From DATCZB01 sp035513215 (lineage in GTDB: Bacteria; Pseudomonadota; Gammaproteobacteria; Steroidobacterales; Rariloculaceae): a stretch of DNA of 37,613 bases. Shown here one piece after another: positions 8,718-17,098 of the stretch. How positions within the stretch are numbered: the first letter of the stretch is position 1; each line of letters starts with the position of its first letter. The stretch covers positions 1 through 37,613 of the forward strand of contig DATKCK010000113.1 in assembly GCA_035513215.1 (NCBI GenBank), written 5' to 3'. A model generated the notes under the pieces. That model ran no database searches. It was not told the origin of the DNA and saw only the letters and a list, made by a program, of their open reading frames with translations. Both the position numbers and the translations under genes were made by a program.

Positions 8718-9542
8718 TCAGCCGAAGGTTCGAAGCAGCGCCCAGACCGCGGCGGCGAGCGCGATCGTTGTCGAGAGAGGCAACAGCAGCCGCCCGAGAC
8801 GCGACGATCGGGCCGGGCGCCTGCCGGAGCGTGAATCGGCTTCCGCCGACGCGGCTGGCCCGTCCGGGGCCTTCTCCGCAACGTCCTTTGCCGGCGGCGC
8901 GCTGACCGCGATCGCGACCGCGATCGCGCCGGCATGCGTCAGGCTCACCGCAACGGGCAAAGGCGACCCGCGCAGCGTCATCCGCGGCGCACCGTTGTCG
9001 TCCCGGCCCACTTCCAGATCGCCCGATTCGACGCCGAGGTACTCCGGCCCTAGCTTGCGCACGGCTTCCTTGGCCGCCCAGCGCGCCGCGAAGTGCTCGC
9101 GCGGCCAGCTCTGCGCCGAGCAATAGGCAATCTCGGCATCGGTGAAGCTCGCGCGGTAGAACTCGTGCTCCCAGTAATCCGAGGCCTCCGGCAGAGCCTC
9201 GATTTCCTCGATGTCGATACCGCACCGAACGCCGCCCGCCCCGGTCTCCGGCACGGAAATCCGGCTCGGCACGGCCGCGGCGGGCGCCGTTCGTTGGTCC
9301 GGCGGATCGGCGGAGACCGCGTCCCCACCGCAAACGGCGGCCTCGAGCTCGCCGTAACGGCGTGCCGTGTAAACCGACGGGGACTTTACGCCGAGGCGGC
9401 GCCGAAGCGCGGCATCGAGGCCGGCCCGCGCCAGCGACGTCGAAAGGGCGCGGCCGCCGAGCTCGGTCGCCGGGCCGATCGACGCGGCATCGACCTCGAG
9501 AAAACCCGCGACGATGCTGCGCAGCTCTGATGCCTGATCCAT
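8718..9542 (-). CDS. ACP-like domain fused to holo-ACP synthase-type phosphopantetheinyl transferase with C-terminal membrane anchor
   Basis: The product is 274 residues. The ATG at 9542 lies 2 nt after the stop of the E2-like gene; the frame is open further upstream but only over that gene. Residues 1-70 resemble an acyl carrier protein in pattern (FLEVDAASIGPATELGG, then RRYGELEAAV), but the usual DSL pantetheine site is replaced by RALSTSL. Residues 106-213 form an AcpS-type domain with metal ligands expected at D110 (CGIDIEEIEAL) and E159 (RWAAKEAVRKL), and VSLTHAGAIAVAIAV near the end. A charged linker follows, then a single hydrophobic helix at about 251-270, which should tail-anchor it in the inner membrane. 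It is third in an operon after E1 and E2. The role is probably to activate a carrier protein, possibly for glycan acylation; this is inference. Confidence 0.72.
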   Translation of the reverse strand: MDQASELRSIVAGFLEVDAASIGPATELGGRALSTSLARAGLDAALRRRLGVKSPSVYTARRYGELEAAVCGGDAVSADPPDQRTAPAAAVPSRISVPETGAGGVRCGIDIEEIEALPEASDYWEHEFYRASFTDAEIAYCSAQSWPREHFAARWAAKEAVRKLGPEYLGVESGDLEVGRDDNGAPRMTLRGSPLPVAVSLTHAGAIAVAIAVSAPPAKDVAEKAPDGPAASAEADSRSGRRPARSSRLGRLLLPLSTTIALAAAVWALLRTFG

Positions 9543-9544
9543 GC

Positions 9545-10855
9545 TCACCAGCCCTGCAGGCAACCCGTGCATATTCCGGCCACGGTGCCGTCCGCGTTGA
9601 CGCACTGCACCAGGAACTGCTTTACGTCGCGCAGCTCCGCATGATCGCGATAGCAGCGCGCGCAATGCGGCGCGTCGGCAGCATTCTCGCCGGTCCTGCC
9701 GAACGCCGCTTCGTAGCCTTGCAGGCGGACAGCGAGCTCATTGAGAAAAGCCGCCGCCAGACGTCCCTCCGCAAGCTGGTGATCGAATTGCAGCGTGAGA
9801 TTGAACACACCTTCCCGCGCGCCGGGTGGAAAGAACTCCGCGCCAACGCCGAGGATCGCCGATTGTCCCTTGTTGATCAGAGGCTGAAACGAAAAAACAT
9901 TCTCGGTCGAGAGGTCCGTGACCGTGAACGTGCCGTCCGCCTGATCCGCCGCGGTCAGCTCCTCGCTCATGTAGGCGACGAGCAGGTCGCGCAGCGCCGC
10001 CGTGATTTCCTCGAGACTCTTCGTATCCGCCTCGCGGACGACCGGGACCTTGAGCCCGCCGCCGGCGTCTACCGCGAAACCGATGTTGATGTCCGAATAA
10101 AGGTATGCATGGCCATCGTCGTGGCAGGCGTTGAACAGCGGATACTTTCGGAGCAGCCGCGCGGTCTCGTAAATGATCAGCGCCGTCGTGTTGCCGCCGA
10201 TCGTGGCGTGCTCGAGCGCGGCCTTCAGGCCCCGCGTCGGCACGCAGACCGTGACCGACGACTGCAGGCTGTTCCGGTAGCTTGCGCCGATATAGCGCCG
10301 CTCGGTCCGTTTGCTGGGACTCAGGGCCTGGCGCCGGCCCGGCAATGCGAGGACCGTGCCCGATTCGGCGGCGGGCGCTTCGACCGGCCGCTCGGACACG
10401 TCACGGGATCGGCGCCGGCCTTCGCCGAGAAAATCGAGCACGTCCGCCGCGCGGACGAGCCCCTTCCCGTCGAACGCGCCGGGATCGAGGTCGCGCTGCT
10501 CGATCAGTGCCCGCGCGCTCCGGCTGAACCGGACGAATCGGGAGACGCCCTCCCCGGCTGCCTCGACCGGTTCACGCTGCTCCGCGGCCTCGATCCAGCC
10601 CGCCGCAGCCTCGGATGTCGGGAACAGCCGGCACAGCGTGCCGCCGACGGCGATCTCGTCGCCCTCCCGGACCGCCAGACGGATGAACCCTGCCGCGGGC
10701 GCGAAGACCTCGAACACGGCCTTGCTGCCTTCGACGTCGACGATGGGCTGATCGGCGCCGACCTCGTCACCGTCCTCGAAGTGCCACTTGATCAGCGTGA
10801 CGAACTCGTCGTTGTTGTTTTCCCGCGGAACGGGGACTTCTACGAGATCACTCAT
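9545..10855 (-). CDS. E2-like 2-oxoacid dehydrogenase acyltransferase with C-terminal CxxC pairs
   Basis: The product is 436 residues. The ATG at 10855 overlaps the upstream E1 stop (ATGAGTGA), which supports this start. A lipoyl domain spans residues 1-80, with the lipoyl lysine expected at K45 (VEGSKAVFEV). A subunit-binding-like segment lies at about 108-143 (FSRSARALIEQRDLDPGAF, then AADVLDFL). The catalytic domain covers about 180-385. The active-site motif reads FDHQLAEG: His359 is present, but the usual Asp four residues later is Glu363. An unusual tail follows with H397-C398-x-x-C401 and C429-x-x-C432, like a small zinc ribbon. It should transfer an acyl group from lipoamide to a thiol acceptor, CoA in the known family. 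No E3 gene is adjacent. Confidence 0.85.
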   Translation of the reverse strand: MSDLVEVPVPRENNNDEFVTLIKWHFEDGDEVGADQPIVDVEGSKAVFEVFAPAAGFIRLAVREGDEIAVGGTLCRLFPTSEAAAGWIEAAEQREPVEAAGEGVSRFVRFSRSARALIEQRDLDPGAFDGKGLVRAADVLDFLGEGRRRSRDVSERPVEAPAAESGTVLALPGRRQALSPSKRTERRYIGASYRNSLQSSVTVCVPTRGLKAALEHATIGGNTTALIIYETARLLRKYPLFNACHDDGHAYLYSDINIGFAVDAGGGLKVPVVREADTKSLEEITAALRDLLVAYMSEELTAADQADGTFTVTDLSTENVFSFQPLINKGQSAILGVGAEFFPPGAREGVFNLTLQFDHQLAEGRLAAAFLNELAVRLQGYEAAFGRTGENAADAPHCARCYRDHAELRDVKQFLVQCVNADGTVAGICTGCLQGW

Positions 10856-12809
10856 CGTCGACCAGCGCCAGGGCGGCGTCGAGAACGTGGGCGGCTCCGG
10901 GCAGCAGCTCCTTCTCGAGGGGACCGGCGCTCGGAATCGGATGGTGCGGCGCGGCAAGCCTCTTGAGCGAGCGAATCGCGCCGGGACGCCGTTCGCCGAT
11001 CTGCGCAGCCACCTCCGCGCCGAATGCGCAGAAGTCGATGCCCTCCTCCACCGTCAGAAGTCTCCCGCTCTTCGCCACGGATTCGAGAACGGGGCCCAAA
11101 TCGAGTGGATAGAGCCTCGTCGGCACGATGACCTCGGCGATGACGTCGTGCTCTTCGAAAAGCGCATCCACCACCTCCTCGACATCGCTCAGCATGCCGC
11201 CGTAACAGAGAATGGTCAGATCGGGCCGGGCATCGGGCCTTATTCGCGTGGTCGGAAACGGACCTTCCGTATTCTCGAGATGGAATCCCTCGGGGACGGC
11301 ATCGGACAGCCGCTTGCCGTAGAGCAGCTTGTTCTCGACGACGATCGTCGGCCGGTCTATCGTCGCGAACAGGCTCGCATACACGACCGCGGGATCGTAT
11401 CGATGGTGCAGCGCGATCACCTGCGTGCCGGGGATACCGAGGAAGTGTTTCTCCAGTGACTGGCTGTGCGTCGGGCCGTAACCGCGCTTGCCGCCCATTG
11501 GCGTGCGAACGATCACGGGCGTCGAGACCTGATCGTTGTACATGTACTGGAACTTGGCCGCCGAGTTGACGATCTGGTCGAACGCGAGCCCGAGAAAATC
11601 GCCGAACATGATCTCGCAAACCGGGCGCCGTCCGCCGAGCGCGAGCCCGTTGCCCACGCCGACGATGGCAGACTCGCTGATCGGGGTATTGACCACGCGC
11701 CCCGGATGACGCTCGCTCAGATTCCTGGTTGCCTTGAATGCGCCGCCGTAGGGCGCTTCGAGATCCTCGCCGATCAGGATCACGCGGTCGTCGCCGGCAA
11801 GCGCCTGCTCGAGCGCATGGTTGATACGCTGGACCACACGATCCGACGAATCGATCACCGTCGGCTGCCACTCGTGGACGGGTGCCGCCGGCGCCGGCTC
11901 GACGGGCCGTGCATACGGCGCTTCGTCCGCAAGCGCCACGGCGCGGTCGATGCGCGCATCGATCTCGCGCTCGAGCCTGGCCGCGATATCCCGATTGGAC
12001 GACAGAAACTTCGCCAGATCGTCGCGCTTCCAGTATTCCTCGACCTCACTCTCGTTGCGGTCGTCGTCGCCCTTCGAGTGCGCCATCAGACGGTAGGTAT
12101 CCACGCGCAGGAAGAACGGACGCGTGCCCGTGCGCACGTAGGATGCCGCGTCGGCGCATGTGCCGAGCAGCTCGTTCGGGTGCCAGACGTCAGCGTGCCC
12201 CGTCTCGATCCCGAACGCCCGCGCGCGCGCGCAGAGGTCGCCGGCGAGCGTTTGCCTCGACGGCGTGCTTTGCGCGTAGGCGTTGTTCTCGAGCACGATC
12301 AAAAGCGGCAGTTCCCACTTCGAGGCGATGTTGAGCGCCTCGTAGACGGCCCCCTCGCCGAGCGTGCCGTCGCCAAGAAACACCGTCGTGATTTTGCGCG
12401 AGCCTTCGATCTTCTGGCCAAACGCGAGGCCGGCCGCCACCGGCGCGATGCTGCCCTGAATGCCGTTGCTGAAAACGCCCTGGGAGCAAAGATGCTGACT
12501 GCCGCCGCGCCCGCCGCACACTCCCGTCGTGCGCCCCATGATCTCGGCGATGAGCCCCTCGGCGTCGTCGGTGCGCGCGAGGAAATGCCCGTGGCAGCGA
12601 TGGTTGCTGAAGATCAGATCGCCCGGCTCGAGCGCCTCGGCAACGGCAACCGCTACCCACTCCTGGCCGATGCAGGTGTGCACGGTGCCGAAGAGCTTGC
12701 CTTCCGAGAACAGCTTCAACAGACGCTGCTCGACGCTGCGAATCAGCAGCGCGCGGCCATAGAGCTCCTGCGAAGGAACAGGGCTCGATGATGGCTTCGT
12801 CAGTTGCAT
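10848..12809 (-). CDS. Thiamine-diphosphate-dependent 2-oxoacid dehydrogenase E1, alpha and beta fused
   Basis: The product is 653 residues from ATG 12809, which has GGAAG six bases upstream. A longer GTG start at 12845 has no properly spaced site. The alpha half covers about residues 1-320, with the ThDP motif GDGTLGEG at 146-153 ending in ENN at 174-176, and HGHFLART near 73. The beta half starts near 335 with VILIGEDLEAPYGGAFKAT, NTPISESAIVGVGNGLAL and the conserved FGDFLGLAFDQIVN. E1 decarboxylates a 2-oxoacid and acylates the lipoyl arm of E2. Alpha-beta fusion occurs in some branched-chain and acetoin-type enzymes. The 2-oxoacid cannot be named. It is first in a three-gene minus-strand unit with E2 and the ACP/PPTase protein, an unusual set inside a polysaccharide locus. 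Confidence 0.87.
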   Translation of the reverse strand: MQLTKPSSSPVPSQELYGRALLIRSVEQRLLKLFSEGKLFGTVHTCIGQEWVAVAVAEALEPGDLIFSNHRCHGHFLARTDDAEGLIAEIMGRTTGVCGGRGGSQHLCSQGVFSNGIQGSIAPVAAGLAFGQKIEGSRKITTVFLGDGTLGEGAVYEALNIASKWELPLLIVLENNAYAQSTPSRQTLAGDLCARARAFGIETGHADVWHPNELLGTCADAASYVRTGTRPFFLRVDTYRLMAHSKGDDDRNESEVEEYWKRDDLAKFLSSNRDIAARLEREIDARIDRAVALADEAPYARPVEPAPAAPVHEWQPTVIDSSDRVVQRINHALEQALAGDDRVILIGEDLEAPYGGAFKATRNLSERHPGRVVNTPISESAIVGVGNGLALGGRRPVCEIMFGDFLGLAFDQIVNSAAKFQYMYNDQVSTPVIVRTPMGGKRGYGPTHSQSLEKHFLGIPGTQVIALHHRYDPAVVYASLFATIDRPTIVVENKLLYGKRLSDAVPEGFHLENTEGPFPTTRIRPDARPDLTILCYGGMLSDVEEVVDALFEEHDVIAEVIVPTRLYPLDLGPVLESVAKSGRLLTVEEGIDFCAFGAEVAAQIGERRPGAIRSLKRLAAPHHPIPSAGPLEKELLPGAAHVLDAALALVDDE

Positions 12810-13096
12810 GCGGGGCTTCCGGAGAAATCCATAGCTACACGTCACCCTTTCCCTGTGCGTTTCATTCCGACGTCCACTGTCGATCGCGACGTGATCCGCG
12901 ACTTCAGTCGCACCTTATCTTAGCGAACGGGGGTCATGGAGACCGGCTCGCTGTCACAACTCTGCGCTTTTCTGCGCCTTGGTCATAGTGCAGTACGCCT
13001 ATGCCAGCGGCAAGCCCGCCTCCCGGTCTGCGGCCCCCGCGGGCAACGGCGCGCGATTGTGTGTGAAACGGTCGCCGCGCCGCTAGAATACCGGCG
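12810..13096. promoter_or_regulatory. Divergent intergenic region with a short perfect palindrome
   Basis: These 287 bases separate the minus-strand E1 gene from the plus-strand acyltransferase gene, so both promoters should lie here. No strong sigma70 hexamer pair stands out on either strand. A perfect palindrome is at 12898-12911 (GCGACT, TC, AGTCGC), and it could be a regulator site. A direct repeat CTGCGC-TTTT-CTGCGC lies near 12962-12977. No small gene is supported. Confidence 0.4.
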
Positions 13097-13801
13097 ATGA
13101 AAAAATGGGAGAGATACTGGCGCCGGAACTGGATGAAGCTGGCCTATCTGCCGGGCCTCGGCCGGCTGGCGAGGCGCATGGCGGCGCTCGGCATGCCGCC
13201 GCTCTACGGCAAGGTTCCGCTCGCGCGATTGAACCCCCGCGGTTACATATCGCCGAGTGCGCTGCTCAGGCACGGGGAGCTGTCGCTCGGGCAACAGTGC
13301 TATATCGGGGACGGGGCATTGCTGTTCCAGGACGTCGGGGGCCGCGGCCTGTCGCTCGGCAACGGGGTCCACATTCACGAGAACTGCAACATCCAAACCG
13401 GCCACGGCGGCACCGCCGTGATCGGCGACCAGTCGATGATCCAGCCGCGCTGTCAGATCTCGGCATACTGCGGCGAGGTTCGGATCGGCAACGGCGTCGA
13501 TCTCGCTCCCAACTGTGCCATCTACTCGTACAATCACGGCATCGCGGCCGGAACTCCGATCCGCGATCAGCCGATCGTCTCGACCGGAGGCGTCGTCATC
13601 GAAGACGGCGCCTGGGTGGGTTTCGGCGTAACGCTGCTAGACGGAGCCAGCGTCGGTCGCGGGGCCGTCGTCGTGGCCGGCTCGGTCGTCAACTCCGCCA
13701 TACCGCCCAACAGCATCGCCGCCGGCGTTCCCGCGCGCGTGATCGGCTATCGCCCGGATCCGGAACGAATGCCGTCGGCCGGCATCGGCGCTGCGACGTA
13801 G
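13097..13801 (+). CDS. Hexapeptide-repeat acyltransferase
   Basis: The product is 234 residues starting MKKWERYWRRN. A basic, aromatic N-terminus precedes a left-handed beta-helix of imperfect hexapeptide repeats at about residues 50-220 (LSLGQQCYIGDGALLFQDV, VHIHENCNIQTG, VRIGNGVDLAPNCAIYSYNHGI). The NHGI loop supplies the catalytic His typical of sugar O-acetyltransferases. The closing segment VVNSAIPPNSIAAGVPARVIG is diagnostic of this superfamily. It most likely adds an acetyl or other acyl group to a sugar of the glycan in the cytoplasm. The donor is usually acetyl-CoA, but the neighbouring E1/E2/PPTase operon leaves room for a special acyl donor (inference). It opens the plus-strand operon running to 21144. 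Confidence 0.85.
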   Translation: MKKWERYWRRNWMKLAYLPGLGRLARRMAALGMPPLYGKVPLARLNPRGYISPSALLRHGELSLGQQCYIGDGALLFQDVGGRGLSLGNGVHIHENCNIQTGHGGTAVIGDQSMIQPRCQISAYCGEVRIGNGVDLAPNCAIYSYNHGIAAGTPIRDQPIVSTGGVVIEDGAWVGFGVTLLDGASVGRGAVVVAGSVVNSAIPPNSIAAGVPARVIGYRPDPERMPSAGIGAAT

Positions 13802-13914
13802 GCGCGACCCGCCGAGAATCACTGCGCTCTCTGCGGCATGGCGCACGGCAGGCCAATGGTGGGATATGGTACATTTCGACCGAGCCCTTCAGGCTGCCCG
13901 CCGCACCGATCCTT

Positions 13915-15732
13915 ATGACAAAAGACCGCTCATCGACCTTCGTCAAGATATGGTATCTGCTGAACCGGCGGGAGCGCTGGCGCGCCGTCTTCGTGTTCTG
14001 CATGACGGTCATAGGCGTCGTGATCTCGACGCTCGGCGTCGGCGCCGTCGTGCCGATGGTCGTCGTTGTGACACAGGAGGACATTGCGGCGAGCTATCCG
14101 GCCGCCCAGCCGATACTGGACGCGCTCGGCAACCCGCCTCGATCGGAGCTCGTCATCGGCGTGATGGGGGCCCTCGTTGCCCTGTACGTGATCAAATCGG
14201 TGTTTCTGGGCTTCCTGATGTGGATCCAGACGCGATTTTCCGTCGGCGTCACCGTGAGAATGTCCCAGCAACTCTTCTCGCTCTATCTGGCCCAGCCGTA
14301 CACGTTCCACCTCCAGCAAAATTCCTCCCGGCTCATCAGAAACACGTTCTCGGAAGTGGCACAGTTCGCGGGCGCGCTCCAGGCAACGACGACGCTCTGC
14401 ACTGAAGTTCTGCTCATTCTGGCGATCGGCGGCTTGCTGCTCGCCTTCGAACCGCTCGGGGCACTGTCCGTCATTGCCGTTCTCGGCGTCGCCGGCCTCG
14501 CTTATCAGCTCGGCACACGCGGCCGGGTTCGGCTCTGGGGCGAGCGGCGCCGGTACCACGACCAGCAGCGATTGCAGCACACACAACAAAGCCTCGGCGG
14601 TGTCAAGGAAATGAAGGTGCTGGGCCGCGAACGGGAATTCCTCAAACTCTTCCACAAGCATACGAAACTCAGTGCTAAAGCCAGCCAAAACGCGACTATC
14701 TTGAGTCGCCTTCCTGGAATCTGGATCGAGGTGCTCGCGGTTTCCGGACTTGCCATGCTCGTGATCGCGATGGTCTGGCAGGGCCGGGAATTGGTCGCCC
14801 TGGCACCCACGCTCGCCCTTTTTGGTGCCGCGGCCCTGAAGCTGCTGCCGGCAACTACCAAGGTCCTGGGGACCTTGCAGCGGCTCAAGTTCACGCAACC
14901 CGTCGTCGAAAATCTCTACGACGAGTTCAAGCTCGAGGTACCGGAGCTCCCCGCGACCGAAACAAAACCATCGATGCCCACATTCGACCGGAAGATCGTG
15001 CTGGACCATGTCAGCTTCGAGTATCCCGGAGCCGACCGGCAGGCCGTTTCCGAGATTTCCCTGGTCATCCGGCGCGGACACACAGTCGGCCTCATCGGCC
15101 CGAGCGGCTCGGGCAAGAGCACGCTGATCGACATCATTCTGGGCATCCTGCCGCCCGATTCCGGAACGATCACCGTCGACGGCAGCGATGTCAGGGACCA
15201 TCTGCGCTCGTGGCAGAATCAGATCGGTTACGTGGCGCAGTCCATTTTCCTGACCGACGACTCTCTGCGGCGAAACGTCGCGTTTGGAATTCCGGAGAAG
15301 GAGATCGACGAAGGCGCCGTGCGCCGGGCTATCGAGGCTGCCCAGCTCGACGAGTTCGTCGCGACGCTGCCCGAAGGAACCGAAACCGTGGTCGGGGAGC
15401 GCGGCGTGCGGCTTTCCGGCGGTCAGCGCCAGCGCATCGGGATCGCGCGCGCCCTCTATCACGATCCGTCCGTGCTGGTGCTCGACGAGGCGACCAGCGC
15501 GCTCGATACCGGAACGGAGCGGGAAGTCATGCGCGCCGTCAACGCCCTGCACACCCAGAAGACGATCGTGATCGTCGCGCATCGGCTCAGCACGGTCGAG
15601 AGCTGCGACTGGCTGTTCAAGCTCGATGCCGGCAGACTCGTCGAGCAGGGTCCGCCCGACGAGATTCTGTGGTCGAGCGCCGACACGGGGAGCGGATTGT
15701 CTGCCGTCGCGACACCGCCTCATACCGCGTGA
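13915..15732 (+). CDS. ABC transporter, fused permease and ATPase (lipid-linked oligosaccharide flippase type, PglK-like)
   Basis: The product is 605 residues from ATG 13915. The frame is open back to 13105 only because it lies antiphase to the acyltransferase gene. The N-terminal half has six hydrophobic segments at about residues 20-310 (FVFCMTVIGVVISTLGVGAVV, LVIGVMGALVALYVIKSVFLG, EVLLILAIGGLLL and others). The ATPase half has Walker A GPSGSGKST, Q-loop GYVAQSIFLTD, signature LSGGQRQRIGIARAL, Walker B VLVLDEATSAL and H-loop IVAHRLSTV. Half-transporters of this size and layout homodimerise and flip lipid-linked oligosaccharides or export glycans. With no Wzx or Wzy visible, it is the likely inner-membrane exporter for this locus. 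It follows the acyltransferase by 113 nt. Confidence 0.87.
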   Translation: MTKDRSSTFVKIWYLLNRRERWRAVFVFCMTVIGVVISTLGVGAVVPMVVVVTQEDIAASYPAAQPILDALGNPPRSELVIGVMGALVALYVIKSVFLGFLMWIQTRFSVGVTVRMSQQLFSLYLAQPYTFHLQQNSSRLIRNTFSEVAQFAGALQATTTLCTEVLLILAIGGLLLAFEPLGALSVIAVLGVAGLAYQLGTRGRVRLWGERRRYHDQQRLQHTQQSLGGVKEMKVLGREREFLKLFHKHTKLSAKASQNATILSRLPGIWIEVLAVSGLAMLVIAMVWQGRELVALAPTLALFGAAALKLLPATTKVLGTLQRLKFTQPVVENLYDEFKLEVPELPATETKPSMPTFDRKIVLDHVSFEYPGADRQAVSEISLVIRRGHTVGLIGPSGSGKSTLIDIILGILPPDSGTITVDGSDVRDHLRSWQNQIGYVAQSIFLTDDSLRRNVAFGIPEKEIDEGAVRRAIEAAQLDEFVATLPEGTETVVGERGVRLSGGQRQRIGIARALYHDPSVLVLDEATSALDTGTEREVMRAVNALHTQKTIVIVAHRLSTVESCDWLFKLDAGRLVEQGPPDEILWSSADTGSGLSAVATPPHTA

Positions 15733-15748
15733 ATTGCCCGATTCGGTC

Positions 15749-17083
15749 GTGAGCCCGCCGCTTTCGCTCCTGGCTTGTCCCGGCTGCGGCTCCCGCTTGA
15801 GCGCCGAGCCTCCGTACCAGCCATCGTTCGATGCCGAGGATTTCGGAATCCTCAATTGCGATTGCTCGACCTATCCTGTTGTCGCTGGAATCCCCGTAAT
15901 CTTTCGGGGCAGGATTCTGGATACGACAGCGAGCGCAACCCGGATCTGCAAGCTCATTCGGAACGGCAATTTCGGACAGGCCCTCCTCGATCTCGTCAGT
16001 CCCCCAGCGAGACGTTCGGCCGGCAGCGCTGTCGAGCGGCTGGCCCCGCGCATGATCGGAAGACGCTTCGCCAATCGGCGCGACGCTCGCAGGCGCAGAG
16101 AATGGCGCGATCGATTTCTCGCGCTGGCAGCCGACTTCAGCAGCGGCTCGGGAGTTCGCCTCATCCGGCATTACTTTCAGGATCGAACCGAGGCCGCCAG
16201 TTACTTCGCATACCGGGCGGGCCAACCGAAATATCTGGTCACCGCGGCACTCGCCGCTCTGGCACCCGCCACCACGACCGCCAGCCTCGACATTGGCTGC
16301 GGAGCGGGCCATTTCACGCGGCTGCAGAGCAGCAAGCATGGCCCTGGAAAGGCATTCGGCGTCGACAGCGATTTTTTCCTGCTCTGGGTCGCCAAGACAC
16401 GCACATCACCGGATTCAGTTTTCGTCTGTTGCGACGTCGAGCTCGGCCTGCCGTTTCAGGATGACTCGTTCGACTTTGCCCTCCTGTCGAATTTCTTTCA
16501 TTTCATTTTCGGGAAGCGATACTTGCTCCGGGAGGTCGATCGTGTCTCGCGCTCCCGATCCACCGCTGCCATTACGTCTCTCAGGCATCGCGCCGTTGCT
16601 GCACCCGTGCCTAACGTCGCATTGAGCCTTTCCGGTTATCGGATGCTCGCAACGGACTGTGGGCGTCCGCACCACATCCTGTCAGAGTCAGCGATATTGG
16701 ACACCGTCTTGCGCCACGCGCCATTGCAATCGTCGCCGAGCGATGATGACCTCAGCCGGGAGCCGCTGATCGATTTGTTATTGACAGATCAGCCCTCGGA
16801 ACGGATGGATCTTGCCTTCGAGAGACAAGCGCCGAGCCGGGCCCGGTACAGAGCGAATCCACTCTATGTCGAATCCCCCCGGACGGATGGCGGCTTGCAT
16901 TGGAAGTTGCAGTGGCCTGGCGAGCAGTATCTTGCGGACAATCCGGAAATCGTGAGCTATCTGCCGGAGGAGCTCGAAATCTCAACGGAACAATTGCAGG
17001 CTCTCCGATCCGGCCCGCTACCCGGCGAGCTGCTGGGGCTCATCAAGGTCGGTGCGCTCGTCGATTTGCCCGAGTGCTATTGA
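15749..17083 (+). CDS. Class I SAM-dependent methyltransferase with N-terminal Trm112-like zinc ribbon
   Basis: The product is 444 residues from GTG 15749; TTG at 15734 is an alternative, and neither has a clear ribosome-binding site. Because the ABC stop is at 15732, coupling is likely. The N-terminus carries a zinc-ribbon pattern (LACPGCGSRL, then NCDCSTYPVVAGIPVI), as in Trm112-like domains fused to methyltransferases. The SAM site is SLDIGCGAGHFTRL near residues 174-187, followed by DVELGLPFQDDSFDFALLSNFFHFI. The C-terminal approximately 140 residues are not recognisable. It probably methylates a sugar or lipid-linked intermediate; the target is unknown. It lies between the flippase and deacetylase genes in one operon. 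Confidence 0.75.
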   Translation: MSPPLSLLACPGCGSRLSAEPPYQPSFDAEDFGILNCDCSTYPVVAGIPVIFRGRILDTTASATRICKLIRNGNFGQALLDLVSPPARRSAGSAVERLAPRMIGRRFANRRDARRRREWRDRFLALAADFSSGSGVRLIRHYFQDRTEAASYFAYRAGQPKYLVTAALAALAPATTTASLDIGCGAGHFTRLQSSKHGPGKAFGVDSDFFLLWVAKTRTSPDSVFVCCDVELGLPFQDDSFDFALLSNFFHFIFGKRYLLREVDRVSRSRSTAAITSLRHRAVAAPVPNVALSLSGYRMLATDCGRPHHILSESAILDTVLRHAPLQSSPSDDDLSREPLIDLLLTDQPSERMDLAFERQAPSRARYRANPLYVESPRTDGGLHWKLQWPGEQYLADNPEIVSYLPEELEISTEQLQALRSGPLPGELLGLIKVGALVDLPECY

Positions 17084-17098
17084 GCTGGCTGCGAAACC

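Noticed and set aside
9362..12791. Long plus-strand open frames of 534 and 441 residues over the E1/E2 genes
   Set aside because: Antisense shadows: E1 and E2 carry all conserved motifs on the minus strand, and these frames are Arg-rich with no recognisable domain.
13105..13914. Upstream extension of the ABC transporter frame giving an 875-residue protein
   Set aside because: It runs antiphase through the acyltransferase gene, is Arg/Gly-rich without family features, and the ATG at 13915 gives a normal transporter.
13930..15855. 641-residue open frame antisense to the ABC transporter
   Set aside because: It mirrors a real gene in GC-rich DNA, with no motifs and atypical composition.
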